Positions 26,871-36,338 of a stretch of 64,000 nt of DNA are shown one piece after another; position 1 is the first letter of the stretch; each line of letters begins with the position of its first letter. Origin of the DNA: JAAZAI01 sp050942875 (GTDB lineage Bacteria; Verrucomicrobiota; Kiritimatiellia; RFP12; UBA3636); contig JBMNOD010000010.1 in NCBI GenBank assembly GCA_050942875.1, forward strand, positions 1-64,000, given 5' to 3'. Made by a program: the position numbers and the translations under genes. The notes below the pieces were generated by a model. The model did no database searches and was not told the DNA's origin. It saw nothing but the letters and a program-made list of their open reading frames with translations.

Positions 26871-27270
26871 GGGTGTGTGTCAGAATCGTGACATGCTTCC
26901 TTGAGTTTCCATGAAACATGGAGGCATTCCTGATGCCAAATTCAAAACCAATCCCCCTCTGTGTCTCCGTGCCCGTGTGTTTGGATCAAAAACCTCCACC
27001 TGCGCCGCGTCACCTGCGTTTTTGTGTGTTTCGTAGTTATATAAAATCGCCACGTCCGCCAAGTTTCTTTTTCATTTCATTTTTACCAGGGACACGGAGG
27101 CACGGAGGCGTGCAGGGAGGGGCATGGCAATGAAAACACGCTTCCAAAATCAGAAAGGGACGGCGACGATGCAAGGGACGGCTCGATTGCAGTGAAAGCA
27201 CTGCGCCAAATTCCCTTTCAATTAACATAGGCAATGCCGGATTTGTCTGTCACTTTTCTGACACACACCC
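26871..27270. mobile_element. 400-bp MITE-like element with perfect 15-bp ends and 8-bp target duplication
   Basis: The ends are GGGTGTGTGTCAGAA (26871-26885) and its exact reverse complement (27256-27270); similarity continues inward to GTGAC with two mismatches. CCAGCGAC flanks both ends directly (26863-26870 and 27271-27278) as a target-site duplication. No transposase is encoded. The interior holds inverted arms of the ctgtgtctccgtg / cacggaggcacgg type. A longer relative lies at 51479-52030. The rest of the 26562-27381 gap holds the glycosidase promoter and a variant CTGGGG repeat, with no gene. Confidence 0.85.
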
Positions 27271-27381
27271 CCAGCGACGGGCCGATTACCTTGATGTGGA
27301 CAAATCAGGGCCAATCTGCGATACTAGGGCGCATTTTTCCGCGGCAGACCGCCGCTCAACGTCGTGAGAAAGACCGTCATC

Positions 27382-30300
27382 ATGAAAAAATGGGAAGACC
27401 TGAACAATTTCGCCGTCAACCGTCTCGAACCGCGCGCCGGGTTCACGCCGTTCGCGGACGCCGACTCCGCCAAATGGGCCGCTCCGGGCGACTCGTCGCT
27501 CGTCCGCGTGCTCAACGGCGACTGGCAGTTCCACTACGCCGAACGCCCCGAGGAAGCGCCGGCCGACTACTTCGAGGTCGATCACGACGACCTCGAATGG
27601 GACACCCTCCCCGTCCCGTCGATGTGGCAGATGCACGGCTATGGCCAGCCGTGGTACACCAACGTCAACTACCCGTTCACGCTGAACCCGCCGTACGTGC
27701 CCGACGAGAACCCCACCGGCACCTACCGCAAGGAGTTCGACCTGCCCGCCGCCTGGGAGGGCAAGACGATCCGCCTGCGCTTCGACGGCGTGGACTCCTG
27801 CTACGAATGCTACTTCAACGGCGAGTACGTCGGCATGGCCATGGGCTCCCGCCTGCCGTCCGAGTTCGACGTCACGAAGCACGCCGTCTTCGGCGGCCGC
27901 AACGTGCTGGCCGTGCGCGTGTGGCAGTGGTCCGTCGGCACCTACGCCGAGGACCAGGACATGTGGTGGCTCTCCGGCATCTACCGCGACGTCTCCATCA
28001 TCGCCACGCCGGCCGTGCGCATCGACGACATCGCCACGACGACGACGTTCGACAGGAAGTTCAAGGACGCCGTCCTCGGCGTGGACGTGAAGCTCGTCAA
28101 CGCCGGCAAGACCGCCGCCAAGGGCGTCAAGGTCCGCGCGGAGCTGTTCGACGCCGCCGGCGCCTCGGTGGCCGTCCTCGACGGCGCCGCCGACGTCAAG
28201 GCCGGCGGCGAGGCGCTCGTCTCGCTCAAGGCCGACGTGAAGAAGCCGCGCCACTGGACCGCCGAGGACCCGTACCTGTACCGCCTCGTCGTCGCGGCGG
28301 ACGCCGGCAAGGGCGCCGCGATGGCCGCGCCGCTCAACATCGGCTTCCGCCAGGTGGACATCGTGGACGGCGTGCTCCAGGTCAACGGCCGGCGCGTCGT
28401 CTTCAAGGGCGCCAACCGCCACGAGTCGCATCCCGCCCACGGCCGCGCCGTGCCGTTCGCGAGCATGCTCGAGGACATCCTGCTGCTCAAGCGCCACAAC
28501 TTCAACGCCGTGCGCACCAGCCACTACCCGGACGACCCGCGCTGGTACGACCTCTGCGACCGCTACGGCATCTACCTGATCGACGAATGCGACCTCGAGA
28601 CGCACGGCTTCTGCCGCGAGGACTGGAGCCACTGGGTCGGAAATCCCGCAGGCGACCCCGCCTGGGAAGCCCACCTCGTCGACCGCATGCGCCGCATGGT
28701 GATTCGCGACCGCAACCACCCCTCCGTCATCCTCTGGTCCCTCGGCAACGAATCGGCTTTGGGCGTCAACCACGTCAAGATGCGCGACGCCGCGAAGGAT
28801 CTCGACCCCGGCCGGCCCATTCACTACGAAGGCGACTACGCCTGCCAGGTCGCCGACGTCTACAGCCGCATGTACGCCAGCCACGCGGAGTGCGTCGAAA
28901 TCTGCGAGGCGAAGGTCGAGAAGAAGGGCTTCGATTTCTTCCAGAGGAAGGACGTCCCGCTGCCGGCCGAGCGCTACGGCAAGATGCCCTTCGTCCTCTG
29001 CGAATACGTCCACGCCATGGGCAACGGCCCGGGCGGCGTCAAGGAATACTGGGACATCATCCGCGCCAACCCCCGCTTCTGCGGCGCGTTCGTCTGGGAG
29101 TGGTGCGACCACGGCATCCCCAAGACGACCGAGGACGGCCGCGCCTACTACGGCTACGGCGGCGACTTCGGCGACGAGCCGAACGACTCCAACTTCATCT
29201 GCGACGGCCTCGTCACGCCCGACCGCACGCCCTCGCCCGCCATGGAGGAGATGAAGAAGGTCCACGAGCCCGTCTTCGTCTCGGCCGTCAACGCCGCGAA
29301 GGGGCTGTTCCGCATCGAGAACCGCTACGACTTCGCCGGCCTCGACGGCCTCGCCTGCGAATGGCGCCTCGTCGCCGACTGCGAGACGATCGAGTCCGGC
29401 CTGCTCGAGCTGCCCGCCATCGCCGCCGGCGAATCCGCCGACGTCAAGGTGCCGTTCAAGCTGCCGCCCTGCCCGGCGCGCGACTTCATGGTGGAGTTCG
29501 TCTTCACCCTCGACCGCGGCACCCTCTGGGCCGAGCGCGGCCACGAAGTCGCCTTCGCGCAGTTCCCGCTGCGCGAGGCCGCCCCCGCGCCCGTCGCCGT
29601 GATCGCCCGCCCCGCCGTCGAAATCGAGGAGTTCGAGGACTGCGTCGCCGTCGTCGGCGAGGAGTTCGCCATCGCGTTCGACCGCGCCACCGGCCTCATG
29701 ACCGACTGGGAGGTCGGCTCCACGCCGATGATCGAAACCGGCCCCAGGGGCAACTTCTGGCGCGCGCCGACGGACAACGACGGCGGCCGCCGCGGCTGCG
29801 GCATCCAGCAGCAGTGGCGCGGCCACAACCTCCACAACCTCTCCCACAAGCTCCTCTCCTTCGAGATCGCCAAGCCCGCCAAGGCGGACAAGGGCGCCTG
29901 CCGCATCGTCGTCAAGACCGCGGTCGGCGGCCCCGTCGTGCGCAACCGCTTCGAATGCACCTACGACTGGACCATCCGCCCCAATGGCGATGTCGCGCTC
30001 GCCTTCTCCGGCGAGCCGTTCGGCGAGTGGAAGTGCCCCGCGCTCCCGCGCATCGGCCTCCAGATGGCGCTGCCCGGCACGCAGGACCAGGTGCAGTGGT
30101 ACGGCCTCGGCCCCGGCGAAAGCTACGTGGACACCAAGGACGGCGTCCGCCTCGGCCGCTGGATGACGGATGTGGACGGCCTCTTCTTCAACTACATCTT
30201 TCCGCAGGAGAACGGCAACCGCACGGACACCCGCTGGGCCGCCTTCACCGACGCGCACGGCCAGGGCCTGCTCGTCACGGCGGACCGCCTGTTCGACTTC

Positions 30301-30537
30301 AGCGCGAGCTGGCACACGCAGGAGAACCTGACCGAGGCGAACCACACCGTCGACCTCGTCCGCGAGGACTTCGTCACGCTCAACCTCGACCTCGCCCAGA
30401 ATGGCATCGGCACCGCCTCGTGCGGCCCCGGCCCCCTCGAGAAGTACCTCCTCAAGCCCGCCCCCTTCGCGATCGCGTTCCGGTTCCGCCCGATCCGCCT
30501 CGACCGCCAGAACCCGATGATGGAGGCCCGCCGCTAG
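27382..30537 (+). CDS. lacZ: Beta-galactosidase, GH2 family
   Basis: About 1,051 aa, matching the usual length of large GH2 beta-galactosidases. Domain order follows LacZ: a sugar-binding jelly roll (about 1-215, WQMHGYGQPWYTNVNYPF), an Ig-like domain (about 216-320), a TIM barrel (about 325-615), and a beta-rich C-terminal half with FWRAPTDNDGG and WYGLGPGESYVD. The acid/base is Glu457 (SLGNESALG) and the nucleophile Glu541 (LCEYVHAMGNGPGG). It cleaves terminal beta-galactosides. No signal peptide is seen, so it is intracellular. The ATG at 27382 is preferred over GTG 18 bases earlier. It begins shortly after the MITE, and leuS follows after 30 bases, an unusual pairing that suggests readthrough. 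Confidence 0.93.
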   Translation: MKKWEDLNNFAVNRLEPRAGFTPFADADSAKWAAPGDSSLVRVLNGDWQFHYAERPEEAPADYFEVDHDDLEWDTLPVPSMWQMHGYGQPWYTNVNYPFTLNPPYVPDENPTGTYRKEFDLPAAWEGKTIRLRFDGVDSCYECYFNGEYVGMAMGSRLPSEFDVTKHAVFGGRNVLAVRVWQWSVGTYAEDQDMWWLSGIYRDVSIIATPAVRIDDIATTTTFDRKFKDAVLGVDVKLVNAGKTAAKGVKVRAELFDAAGASVAVLDGAADVKAGGEALVSLKADVKKPRHWTAEDPYLYRLVVAADAGKGAAMAAPLNIGFRQVDIVDGVLQVNGRRVVFKGANRHESHPAHGRAVPFASMLEDILLLKRHNFNAVRTSHYPDDPRWYDLCDRYGIYLIDECDLETHGFCREDWSHWVGNPAGDPAWEAHLVDRMRRMVIRDRNHPSVILWSLGNESALGVNHVKMRDAAKDLDPGRPIHYEGDYACQVADVYSRMYASHAECVEICEAKVEKKGFDFFQRKDVPLPAERYGKMPFVLCEYVHAMGNGPGGVKEYWDIIRANPRFCGAFVWEWCDHGIPKTTEDGRAYYGYGGDFGDEPNDSNFICDGLVTPDRTPSPAMEEMKKVHEPVFVSAVNAAKGLFRIENRYDFAGLDGLACEWRLVADCETIESGLLELPAIAAGESADVKVPFKLPPCPARDFMVEFVFTLDRGTLWAERGHEVAFAQFPLREAAPAPVAVIARPAVEIEEFEDCVAVVGEEFAIAFDRATGLMTDWEVGSTPMIETGPRGNFWRAPTDNDGGRRGCGIQQQWRGHNLHNLSHKLLSFEIAKPAKADKGACRIVVKTAVGGPVVRNRFECTYDWTIRPNGDVALAFSGEPFGEWKCPALPRIGLQMALPGTQDQVQWYGLGPGESYVDTKDGVRLGRWMTDVDGLFFNYIFPQENGNRTDTRWAAFTDAHGQGLLVTADRLFDFSASWHTQENLTEANHTVDLVREDFVTLNLDLAQNGIGTASCGPGPLEKYLLKPAPFAIAFRFRPIRLDRQNPMMEARR

Positions 30538-30567
30538 CCCGCATCCGCCGCCACACCTGAAGACACC

Positions 30568-33138
30568 ATGAGCTCATCCGACTACAACTTCGCGGAAATC
30601 GAGAGGAAATGGCAAGCCCGCTGGGCGAGCGAAAAGACGTTCAAGACGCCCGACCTGCCCGGGGACAAGCCGAAGTGCTACGTGCTCGACATGTTCCCCT
30701 ACCCCAGCGGATCGGGGCTCCACGTCGGCCACCCCGAAGGCTACACCGCCACCGACATCTACTGCCGCTTCAAGCGCCAGCGCGGGTACGCCGTCCTCCA
30801 CCCCATGGGATGGGACGCCTTCGGCCTGCCCGCCGAGCAGTACGCCGTCGACACCGGGACGCACCCCGCCGTCACCACCGCGAAGAACATCGCCACGTTC
30901 AAGCGCCAGATCCAGTCGCTCGGCTTCAGCTACGACTGGGATCGCGAGATCAACACGACCGACCCCGGCTACTACAAGTGGACCCAGTGGATCTTCAAGC
31001 AGCTCCACAAGAAGGGCCTCGCCTACGTCGCCGAAGTCCCCGTGAACTGGTGCCCCGCCCTCGGCACCGTCCTCGCCAACGAGGAGGTGATCAACGGGCG
31101 CAGCGAACGCGGCGACCACCCCGTCGAGCGCCGCCCCATGCGCCAGTGGATGCTCCGCATCACCGAGTACGCCGAACGCCTCCTGGCCGACCTCGACGGC
31201 CTCGACTGGTCCGAGGGCATCAAGGAGATGCAGCGCAACTGGATCGGCAAGTCCACCGGCGCCGAGGTCGTCTTCGCGTTCGACCGCCCCGAAGGCGGCG
31301 ACGTCACGGTCTACACCACGCGCCCCGACACGCTCTTCGGCGCCACCTACCTCGTGCTCGCGCCCGAACACGCGCTCGTCGACACCATCACCACGCCCGA
31401 ACAACGCGACGCCGTCGCCGACTACCGGCGCCGGGCCGCGCTCAAGAGCGACATGGACCGCACCGAGCTCGCCACCGAGAAGACCGGCGTCTTCACCGGC
31501 TGCCATGCCATCAACCCCGTCAACGGCGCCCGAATCCCCGTCTGGATCGCCGACTACGTGCTCGCCACCTACGGCACCGGCGCCATCATGTCCGTGCCCG
31601 CCCACGACACGCGCGACTTCGACTTCGCCAAGACGTTCGGCCTGCCCGTCAAATGCATCATCGAGCCCGACGCCGCCGAAGCGGCCGCCGAAGGCGTCGA
31701 CCCCGCCGCCGTGCTCGCCGGCGAAGCCTGCTGGCCCGGCGCCGGCCGCATGATCCGCTCCGCCAACGACGACGGCCTCGTCCTCGACGGCATGGAGACG
31801 GCCCAGTCCAAGCAAGCCGCCACCGACTGGCTCGCCGCCCGCGGCCTCGGCCGCCCCAAGACGCAGTACAAGCTGCGCGACTGGCTCTTCAGCCGCCAGC
31901 GCTACTGGGGCGAACCCTTCCCCGTCGTCCACATGGACGACGGCTCCACGCTGCTGCTCGACGACGACGAACTCCCGCTCACGCTCCCCGAGCTCGAGGA
32001 CTACAAGCCCACCGGCACCGGCGAGCCCCCCCTCGCCAAGGCGAAGCACTGGCTCCGCTACACCGACCCCAGGACCGGCCGGCAAGGCTGGCGCGAGACG
32101 AACACCATGCCGCAATGGGCCGGCTCCTGCTGGTACTACCTCCGCTACATCGACCCGCACAACGACCAGGCCTTCGTCGACCCCGCCAAGGAGAAGGCGT
32201 GGATGCCCGTCGACCTCTACGTCGGCGGCGCCGAGCACGCCGTGCTCCACCTCCTCTACGCCCGCTTCTGGCACAAAGTCCTCTACGACCTCGGCCTCGT
32301 CTCCACCCCGGAGCCCTTCCAGAAGCTCGTCAACCAGGGCATGATCCTCGGCCTCTCCTACAAGGACGCCCGCGGCGCCCTCGTCCCCACCGACAAGGTG
32401 GACGTCACCGCCGACGGCCCCGTCCACAAGGAGACGGGCGAAAAGCTCGTCGAGTTCGCCGCCAAGATGTCCAAGTCGCTCCGCAACGTCGTCAACCCCG
32501 ACGACGTCGTCCGCGACTACGGCGCCGACAGCATGCGCCTCTACGAGATGTTCATGGGCCCGCTCGAAGCCGTCAAGCCCTGGAACACCCAGAGCGTCGA
32601 AGGCGTCCACCGCTTCCTCCGCCGCTCCTACCGGCTCGTCGTCGACCAGCCCGTCGAGGACGTCCCGATGACGGCGGCGCAGTCCCGACTCTGCCACGCC
32701 ACCATCAAGAAGGTCACCGAAGACATCGAGAGCCTCAACCTCAACACGGCCATCAGTCAGCTCATGATCTTCCTCAACGGCTTCGCCGGCGAAGGCAAGA
32801 CGCTCCCCCGCGAAGCCGCCGAGGCGTATGTCGTCATGCTCTCCCCGTTCGCGCCGCACCTCGGCGAAGAGCTTTGGGAGCGCCTCGGCCACGCCGGCGG
32901 CATCGCCTACGTCCCCTGGCCGACCTGGGACGAAAAGTTCCTCAAGCTCGACGAAGTCGAGATCGTGCTCCAGCTTTGCGGCAAGATCAAGGCCCGCATG
33001 AACATGCCCGCCGACGCCGACCCCGCCACGATGGAAGCCCTCGCCCTCGAGAACCCCGACCTCCAGGCCGCCATCGCCGGCCGCCCCGTCCGCAAAGTCA
33101 TCTGCGTCCCCGGCCGCCTCGTCAACGTCGTGGCCTGA
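30568..33138 (+). CDS. leuS: Leucyl-tRNA synthetase
   Basis: An 856-aa protein, the normal bacterial LeuRS length. The class I HIGH motif appears as HVGH (residues 52-55, after PYPSGSGL), and KMSKS is at 633-637 followed by LRNVVNPDDVVRDYGADSMR. The editing domain contains TTRPDTLFGATYLVLAPEH and ATYGTGAIMSVPAHDTRDFDFA. The anticodon-binding C-terminus ends with VRKVICVPGRLVNVVA. It charges tRNA-Leu with leucine in the cytoplasm. It lies directly after the beta-galactosidase gene and is followed at once by a strong hairpin. Confidence 0.97.
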   Translation: MSSSDYNFAEIERKWQARWASEKTFKTPDLPGDKPKCYVLDMFPYPSGSGLHVGHPEGYTATDIYCRFKRQRGYAVLHPMGWDAFGLPAEQYAVDTGTHPAVTTAKNIATFKRQIQSLGFSYDWDREINTTDPGYYKWTQWIFKQLHKKGLAYVAEVPVNWCPALGTVLANEEVINGRSERGDHPVERRPMRQWMLRITEYAERLLADLDGLDWSEGIKEMQRNWIGKSTGAEVVFAFDRPEGGDVTVYTTRPDTLFGATYLVLAPEHALVDTITTPEQRDAVADYRRRAALKSDMDRTELATEKTGVFTGCHAINPVNGARIPVWIADYVLATYGTGAIMSVPAHDTRDFDFAKTFGLPVKCIIEPDAAEAAAEGVDPAAVLAGEACWPGAGRMIRSANDDGLVLDGMETAQSKQAATDWLAARGLGRPKTQYKLRDWLFSRQRYWGEPFPVVHMDDGSTLLLDDDELPLTLPELEDYKPTGTGEPPLAKAKHWLRYTDPRTGRQGWRETNTMPQWAGSCWYYLRYIDPHNDQAFVDPAKEKAWMPVDLYVGGAEHAVLHLLYARFWHKVLYDLGLVSTPEPFQKLVNQGMILGLSYKDARGALVPTDKVDVTADGPVHKETGEKLVEFAAKMSKSLRNVVNPDDVVRDYGADSMRLYEMFMGPLEAVKPWNTQSVEGVHRFLRRSYRLVVDQPVEDVPMTAAQSRLCHATIKKVTEDIESLNLNTAISQLMIFLNGFAGEGKTLPREAAEAYVVMLSPFAPHLGEELWERLGHAGGIAYVPWPTWDEKFLKLDEVEIVLQLCGKIKARMNMPADADPATMEALALENPDLQAAIAGRPVRKVICVPGRLVNVVA

Positions 33139-33163
33139 GCCCCTGCCGCGAGCGGCAGGGGCT
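33138..33163 (+). terminator. Strong hairpin abutting the leuS stop codon
   Basis: AGCCCCTGCCGC and its exact complement are separated by two bases, beginning at the last base of the stop codon. No T-tract follows. Confidence 0.6.
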
Positions 33164-33165
33164 GG

Positions 33166-33375
33166 CAAGTCCAAGGTCCAAAGTCCAAGGTCCAAAGTCC
33201 AAGGTCCAAAGTCGAGCCGCTTCGCGGCAGTCGCTAGTCGCTAGTGGCTAGTCGCTAGTGCCGAAAGGCAGCTTTGTCGCGATCTTTGTCGAAAACTTTG
33301 TCGATTTCAGCGGCTGTTTGACAACAGGGTTTTCGAAGAGCCAAATTTCGAATTTCAAATTTCAAATTTCGAATC
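33166..33375. repeat. Short simple-sequence repeats after leuS
   Basis: It holds about six copies of a caaggtccaaagtc-type heptad (33166-33213), then tcgctagtggctag-type repeats (33230-33260), then tttcaaatttcgaat repeats (33340-33375). No gene is present. Confidence 0.75.
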
Positions 33376-33510
33376 AGCTTTGTCGAGCTTTCAAGATCCG
33401 TCGGATCAGGCCGATCAGACCGATCACTGACTTCACGCAGCGCTGTAGACGCGGCGTCCCCGCCGCGTTTTTCCGCGCCCTTGGCGCGGTGCGGGGATTC
33501 GCCCAGCCCC

Positions 33511-33939
33511 GGGACCGCGGTCTCCGCGGGCGAATGGGCTTGGGTGGCGGGGCGGAAGTGCAGCGCGAAGCAAGGTGGGGCGAATGGGCTTGGGTGGCGG
33601 GGCGGAAGTGACAGAGGTGGGGCGACGCCGTCCCGGCGAGCCGCCATTCGCCCTTCGCTTGCCGAAGGGCGCCTCCGCCCCGGGACCGCGGTCTCCGCGG
33701 GCGAATGGGCTTGGGTGGCGGGGCGGAAGTGCAGCGCGAAGCAAGGTGGGGCGACGCCGTCCCGGCGAGCCGCCATTCGCCCTTCGCTTGCCGAAGGGCG
33801 CCTCCGCCTCGGGACCGCGGTCTCCGCAGGCGAATGGGCTTGGGTGGCGGGGCGGAAGTGCAGCGCGAAGCGAGGTGGGGCGACGCCGTCCCGGCGAGCC
33901 GCCATTCGCCCTTCGCTTGCCGAAGGGCGCCTCCGCCCC
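33511..33939. repeat. 129-bp tandem repeat, about three copies
   Basis: Units begin GGGACCGCGGTCTCCGCGGG at 33511 and 33682, with a variant (CTCCGCAGG) at 33811. The first unit is lengthened to 171 bp by an internal duplication of gggcgaatgggcttgggtgg. Units hold inverted pairs such as gccgaagggc. Chance reading frames run through them but have no homology or ribosome sites. Confidence 0.85.
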
Positions 33940-34082
33940 GGGAACGCGAAGCTCCGCACTCGCCCCGTTTCCCGCGTCCATTTGCCTGCGTCTGCTCGTC
34001 CGCGCTCCAGCGCGGTGCGTCGGGAGGGGCGAGCGTCTGCTCGCCTGCACGAACGGACGAGCAACGCTCGTCCCTTTCCATC

Positions 34083-34409
34083 TCGCCCCCTTCGTACACG
34101 TACACGTACCCGTGCCCGTTCGCGTCCACGATTCCATCCGCATTTTTCGCGGACGTGAACGTGAACCGCTTCGCTGGGTACGTGTACGGGTTCCATGGGA
34201 TGAAAATAAGGGACAGACCCCAAAAAACACCTCCCGACTCGCCCCCTTCGTACACGTACCCGTGCCCGTTCGCGTCCACGATTCCATCCGCATTTTTCGC
34301 GGACGTGAACGTGAACCGCTTCGCTGGGTACGTGTACGGGTTCCACGGGATGAAAATAAGGAAAATAAGGGACAGACCCCAAAAAACACCAAAAAAAGAG
34401 ATCTGTCCC
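34083..34409. repeat. Duplicated 150-bp element with REP-like pair
   Basis: Copies at 34083-34232 and 34239-34390 hold long imperfect inverted arms (TACACGTACCCG against TGGGTACGTGTACGGG, and GTTCGCGTCC against GGACGTGAAC). Each ends in GGGACAGACCCC (34210-34221, 34369-34380). The second is followed by the inverse TCTGTCCC (34402-34409), so GGGACAGA and TCTGTCCC face each other across 25 A-rich bases. Confidence 0.8.
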
Positions 34410-34423
34410 CTATTGGCACCCTA

Positions 34424-34936
34424 CTACTGGTTTTCGACTTTCTCCGAATTTGGTGAATCGACCTTTTCCAAATAGAGGCGAGCGAACCGACGAGACAGCC
34501 TGAGCGACTTCCCTGCCATTTCCGGCATCCAATAAAGCGAATCTCCTATGTGCCCAAGCGGCTGTTTTTTGCTGGCTGAAAGCTTCAACACCCCGAATCG
34601 ATCTTTTTCCGAATAGTTGTAAACCCAAGTTCCTGCAACCTCAGGAACAACCACAACTTGCCCTGTATCCCAGGCCTCAAAGGGCCAGTTCTCGGCTTGG
34701 AATGTTCCGTTTGTGCACAGCTCAAGCCGTAGCGTTCTTATGGTTTCCACGGAAACAACATCGCTTTTGTAGAACCTTCCATAGTTCATGCCATCTGCCT
34801 TCCAAACACCGGCAACGTCATCCGCCTTATGCCCCCAAGGCTCTTTCCCCTTGTTGGCGCAATAGTCATAGCCTCTGTAAAAAAACCCAAAAACAGCGGC
34901 GCCGACCAGAATATGACGAACGATTTTGGTTTTCAT
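34424..34936 (-). CDS. Small hypothetical protein with N-terminal membrane anchor
   Basis: A 170-aa protein. A hydrophobic stretch at residues 8-21 (ILVGAAVFGFFYRG) suggests a membrane anchor or uncleaved signal. The remainder looks like a small beta barrel (AGVWKADGMNYG, LRLELCTNGTFQAENW, EVAGTWVYNYSEKDRFGVLKL), which recalls lipocalin-like sensors of a calculated response, but no family is assigned. Base composition is more AT-rich than its neighbours, suggesting recent acquisition. A GGGGGG run sits about 10 bases before the ATG. It follows lpxB by 22 bases on the same strand and may be co-transcribed. Its 3' end borders the repeat island. Confidence 0.6.
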   Translation of the reverse strand: MKTKIVRHILVGAAVFGFFYRGYDYCANKGKEPWGHKADDVAGVWKADGMNYGRFYKSDVVSVETIRTLRLELCTNGTFQAENWPFEAWDTGQVVVVPEVAGTWVYNYSEKDRFGVLKLSASKKQPLGHIGDSLYWMPEMAGKSLRLSRRFARLYLEKVDSPNSEKVENQ

Positions 34937-34958
34937 TTGTCACTACCCCCCCGAAGGC

Positions 34959-36137
34959 TTAACACGGCGGCTTCCTTCTTCCTTGGCCTGGTATTTCCAG
35001 CAAAATCTGCTTGGCGGCGCGGGCGGTGGCGCCGGGGGGGCCGACTTGCGCGTTGACTTCGCGCATGCCTTCAAGCATGGTGTTGCGGTAGTCGTCGTCG
35101 GAGAGGATGCGGGTCATCTCGGCGGCGACCGTCTCGGGCGTCATGTCGTCCTGGATGAGCTCGCGGCAGACAGTGCGCTTGGCGAGGATGTTCACCAGTC
35201 CCACATGGCTGACGCCCTTCACCAGGCGGCGCCCGATCGCAAAGGTCAGCGGGCTGACCTTGTACACGATGACGCACGGGCAAAGCAGCAGCGACGCCTC
35301 GAGCGTCGAGGTGCCCGACTTGATCACCGCCGCCTCGGCCTGTCGCAAGATGTGGCGCGACTGGCCGTCCGAAACGGCCAGCGTCGCCGGCTTCCTCGGG
35401 AGCTTCGCCAGGATCGCCTCGACCGCCCGGCGCGTCGAGGGCGTCGGCGCCGGGATGATGAACGAGCACGGCCCCGCCGCCGCTTCAAGGCGGCAGGCCG
35501 CCTCGATCTCGACCGGCAGCAGCCGGGCGACCTCGGCGGGACGGCTCCCCGGGAAGAGCGCGATGCGCCGCCCTTCGCCCCACGGCAAGTCCGGCGGCGG
35601 CTCGGCCAGCGTCGCCGCCACCTGGTCGGCCAGGGGATGGCCTTCAAACGTGATGTTCAGCCCCGTGCCGTCGAAAAGCGTCGGCTCGAACGGAAACAAG
35701 GCGATCAGGCGGTCGAAAATCCTGGCGATTTTCGGGATGCGCTCCCGGTGCCAGACCCAGACCTGCGGGCAGACGTAATGCACGGTGCGGATGCCCCGCC
35801 GATGCGCCTGCTCGGCGATGCGCATGTTGAAGCCCGGGTAGTCGATCGTGAGCACGATGTCCGGACGCCGCGTGTCGAGCAAGCCGGTGATCGTCTTCAG
35901 CAACCGCGAAAAATAGCGGTAGCGCTTGAGCACTTCCCAGAAGCCCATCACCCCCGTGACGGACGCGTGCGCGAAGAGCTCGACCCCCTCGGCCTTCATC
36001 TGGTCGCCGCCGAGGCCGTAGCATTCCAGCGGACGCGGCGCGATGGCGCGCAGCTCGCGCAGAATGGCGGCGCCGTACATGTCGCCGCTGGTTTCACCGG
36101 CGAGGACGAGGATGCGAATGGGCGTTTCGTTGGACAT
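34959..36137 (-). CDS. lpxB: Lipid-A-disaccharide synthase
   Basis: A 392-aa protein of the GT19 family, normal length. It has the N-terminal LVLAGETSGDMYGA (family AGE.SGD..GA), VTGVMGFWEVLKR, DIVLTIDYPGFNMR and VHYVCPQVWVWHRERIPKI. These are followed by LIALFPFEP, ITFEGHPLADQV, RIALFPGSRPAEVARLLP and AVIKSGTSTLEASLL. The enzyme joins UDP-diacylglucosamine and lipid X into the lipid A disaccharide at the inner membrane, so the cell has a lipopolysaccharide-type outer membrane. No other lpx genes are nearby. It is divergent from the autotransporter-repeat gene. Confidence 0.95.
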   Translation of the reverse strand: MSNETPIRILVLAGETSGDMYGAAILRELRAIAPRPLECYGLGGDQMKAEGVELFAHASVTGVMGFWEVLKRYRYFSRLLKTITGLLDTRRPDIVLTIDYPGFNMRIAEQAHRRGIRTVHYVCPQVWVWHRERIPKIARIFDRLIALFPFEPTLFDGTGLNITFEGHPLADQVAATLAEPPPDLPWGEGRRIALFPGSRPAEVARLLPVEIEAACRLEAAAGPCSFIIPAPTPSTRRAVEAILAKLPRKPATLAVSDGQSRHILRQAEAAVIKSGTSTLEASLLLCPCVIVYKVSPLTFAIGRRLVKGVSHVGLVNILAKRTVCRELIQDDMTPETVAAEMTRILSDDDYRNTMLEGMREVNAQVGPPGATARAAKQILLEIPGQGRRKPPC

Positions 36138-36245
36138 CGGTTTTCAAAAAGAGGTTTCCGCCCTGCGGCGGTGCTTGTTCGCGCCCATTATGGCACACCG
36201 AGCCGGACAGCGCAAGATTCATTGCCAAGTGGGGCGATTGTCCCA

Positions 36246-36274
36246 TTGACACGGCGACCCCCCTTTGCTATAGT
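36246..36274 (+). promoter_or_regulatory. Near-consensus sigma70 promoter
   Basis: TTGACA, 17 bases, TATAGT: the best promoter in the window. Transcription would start near 36281, giving a leader of about 100 bases that includes a short reading frame before the autotransporter-repeat gene. Confidence 0.8.
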
Positions 36275-36338
36275 CGCCTTCATTCTTGGACATTGCCTTT
36301 TTTTGCATTGATCTGAACGAAAAGAAAGAGGAACATAG

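Noticed and set aside
27286..33195. Minus-strand frames of 1,019 and 873 codons
   Set aside because: Antisense shadows of the beta-galactosidase and leuS genes.
33511..33939. Possible CRISPR array
   Set aside because: 129-bp units without unique spacers and no cas genes.
33258..34456. Several 200-375-codon frames in both strands of the repeat island
   Set aside because: They are translations of the tandem repeats in several frames at once, and differ in each frame with no consistent protein.
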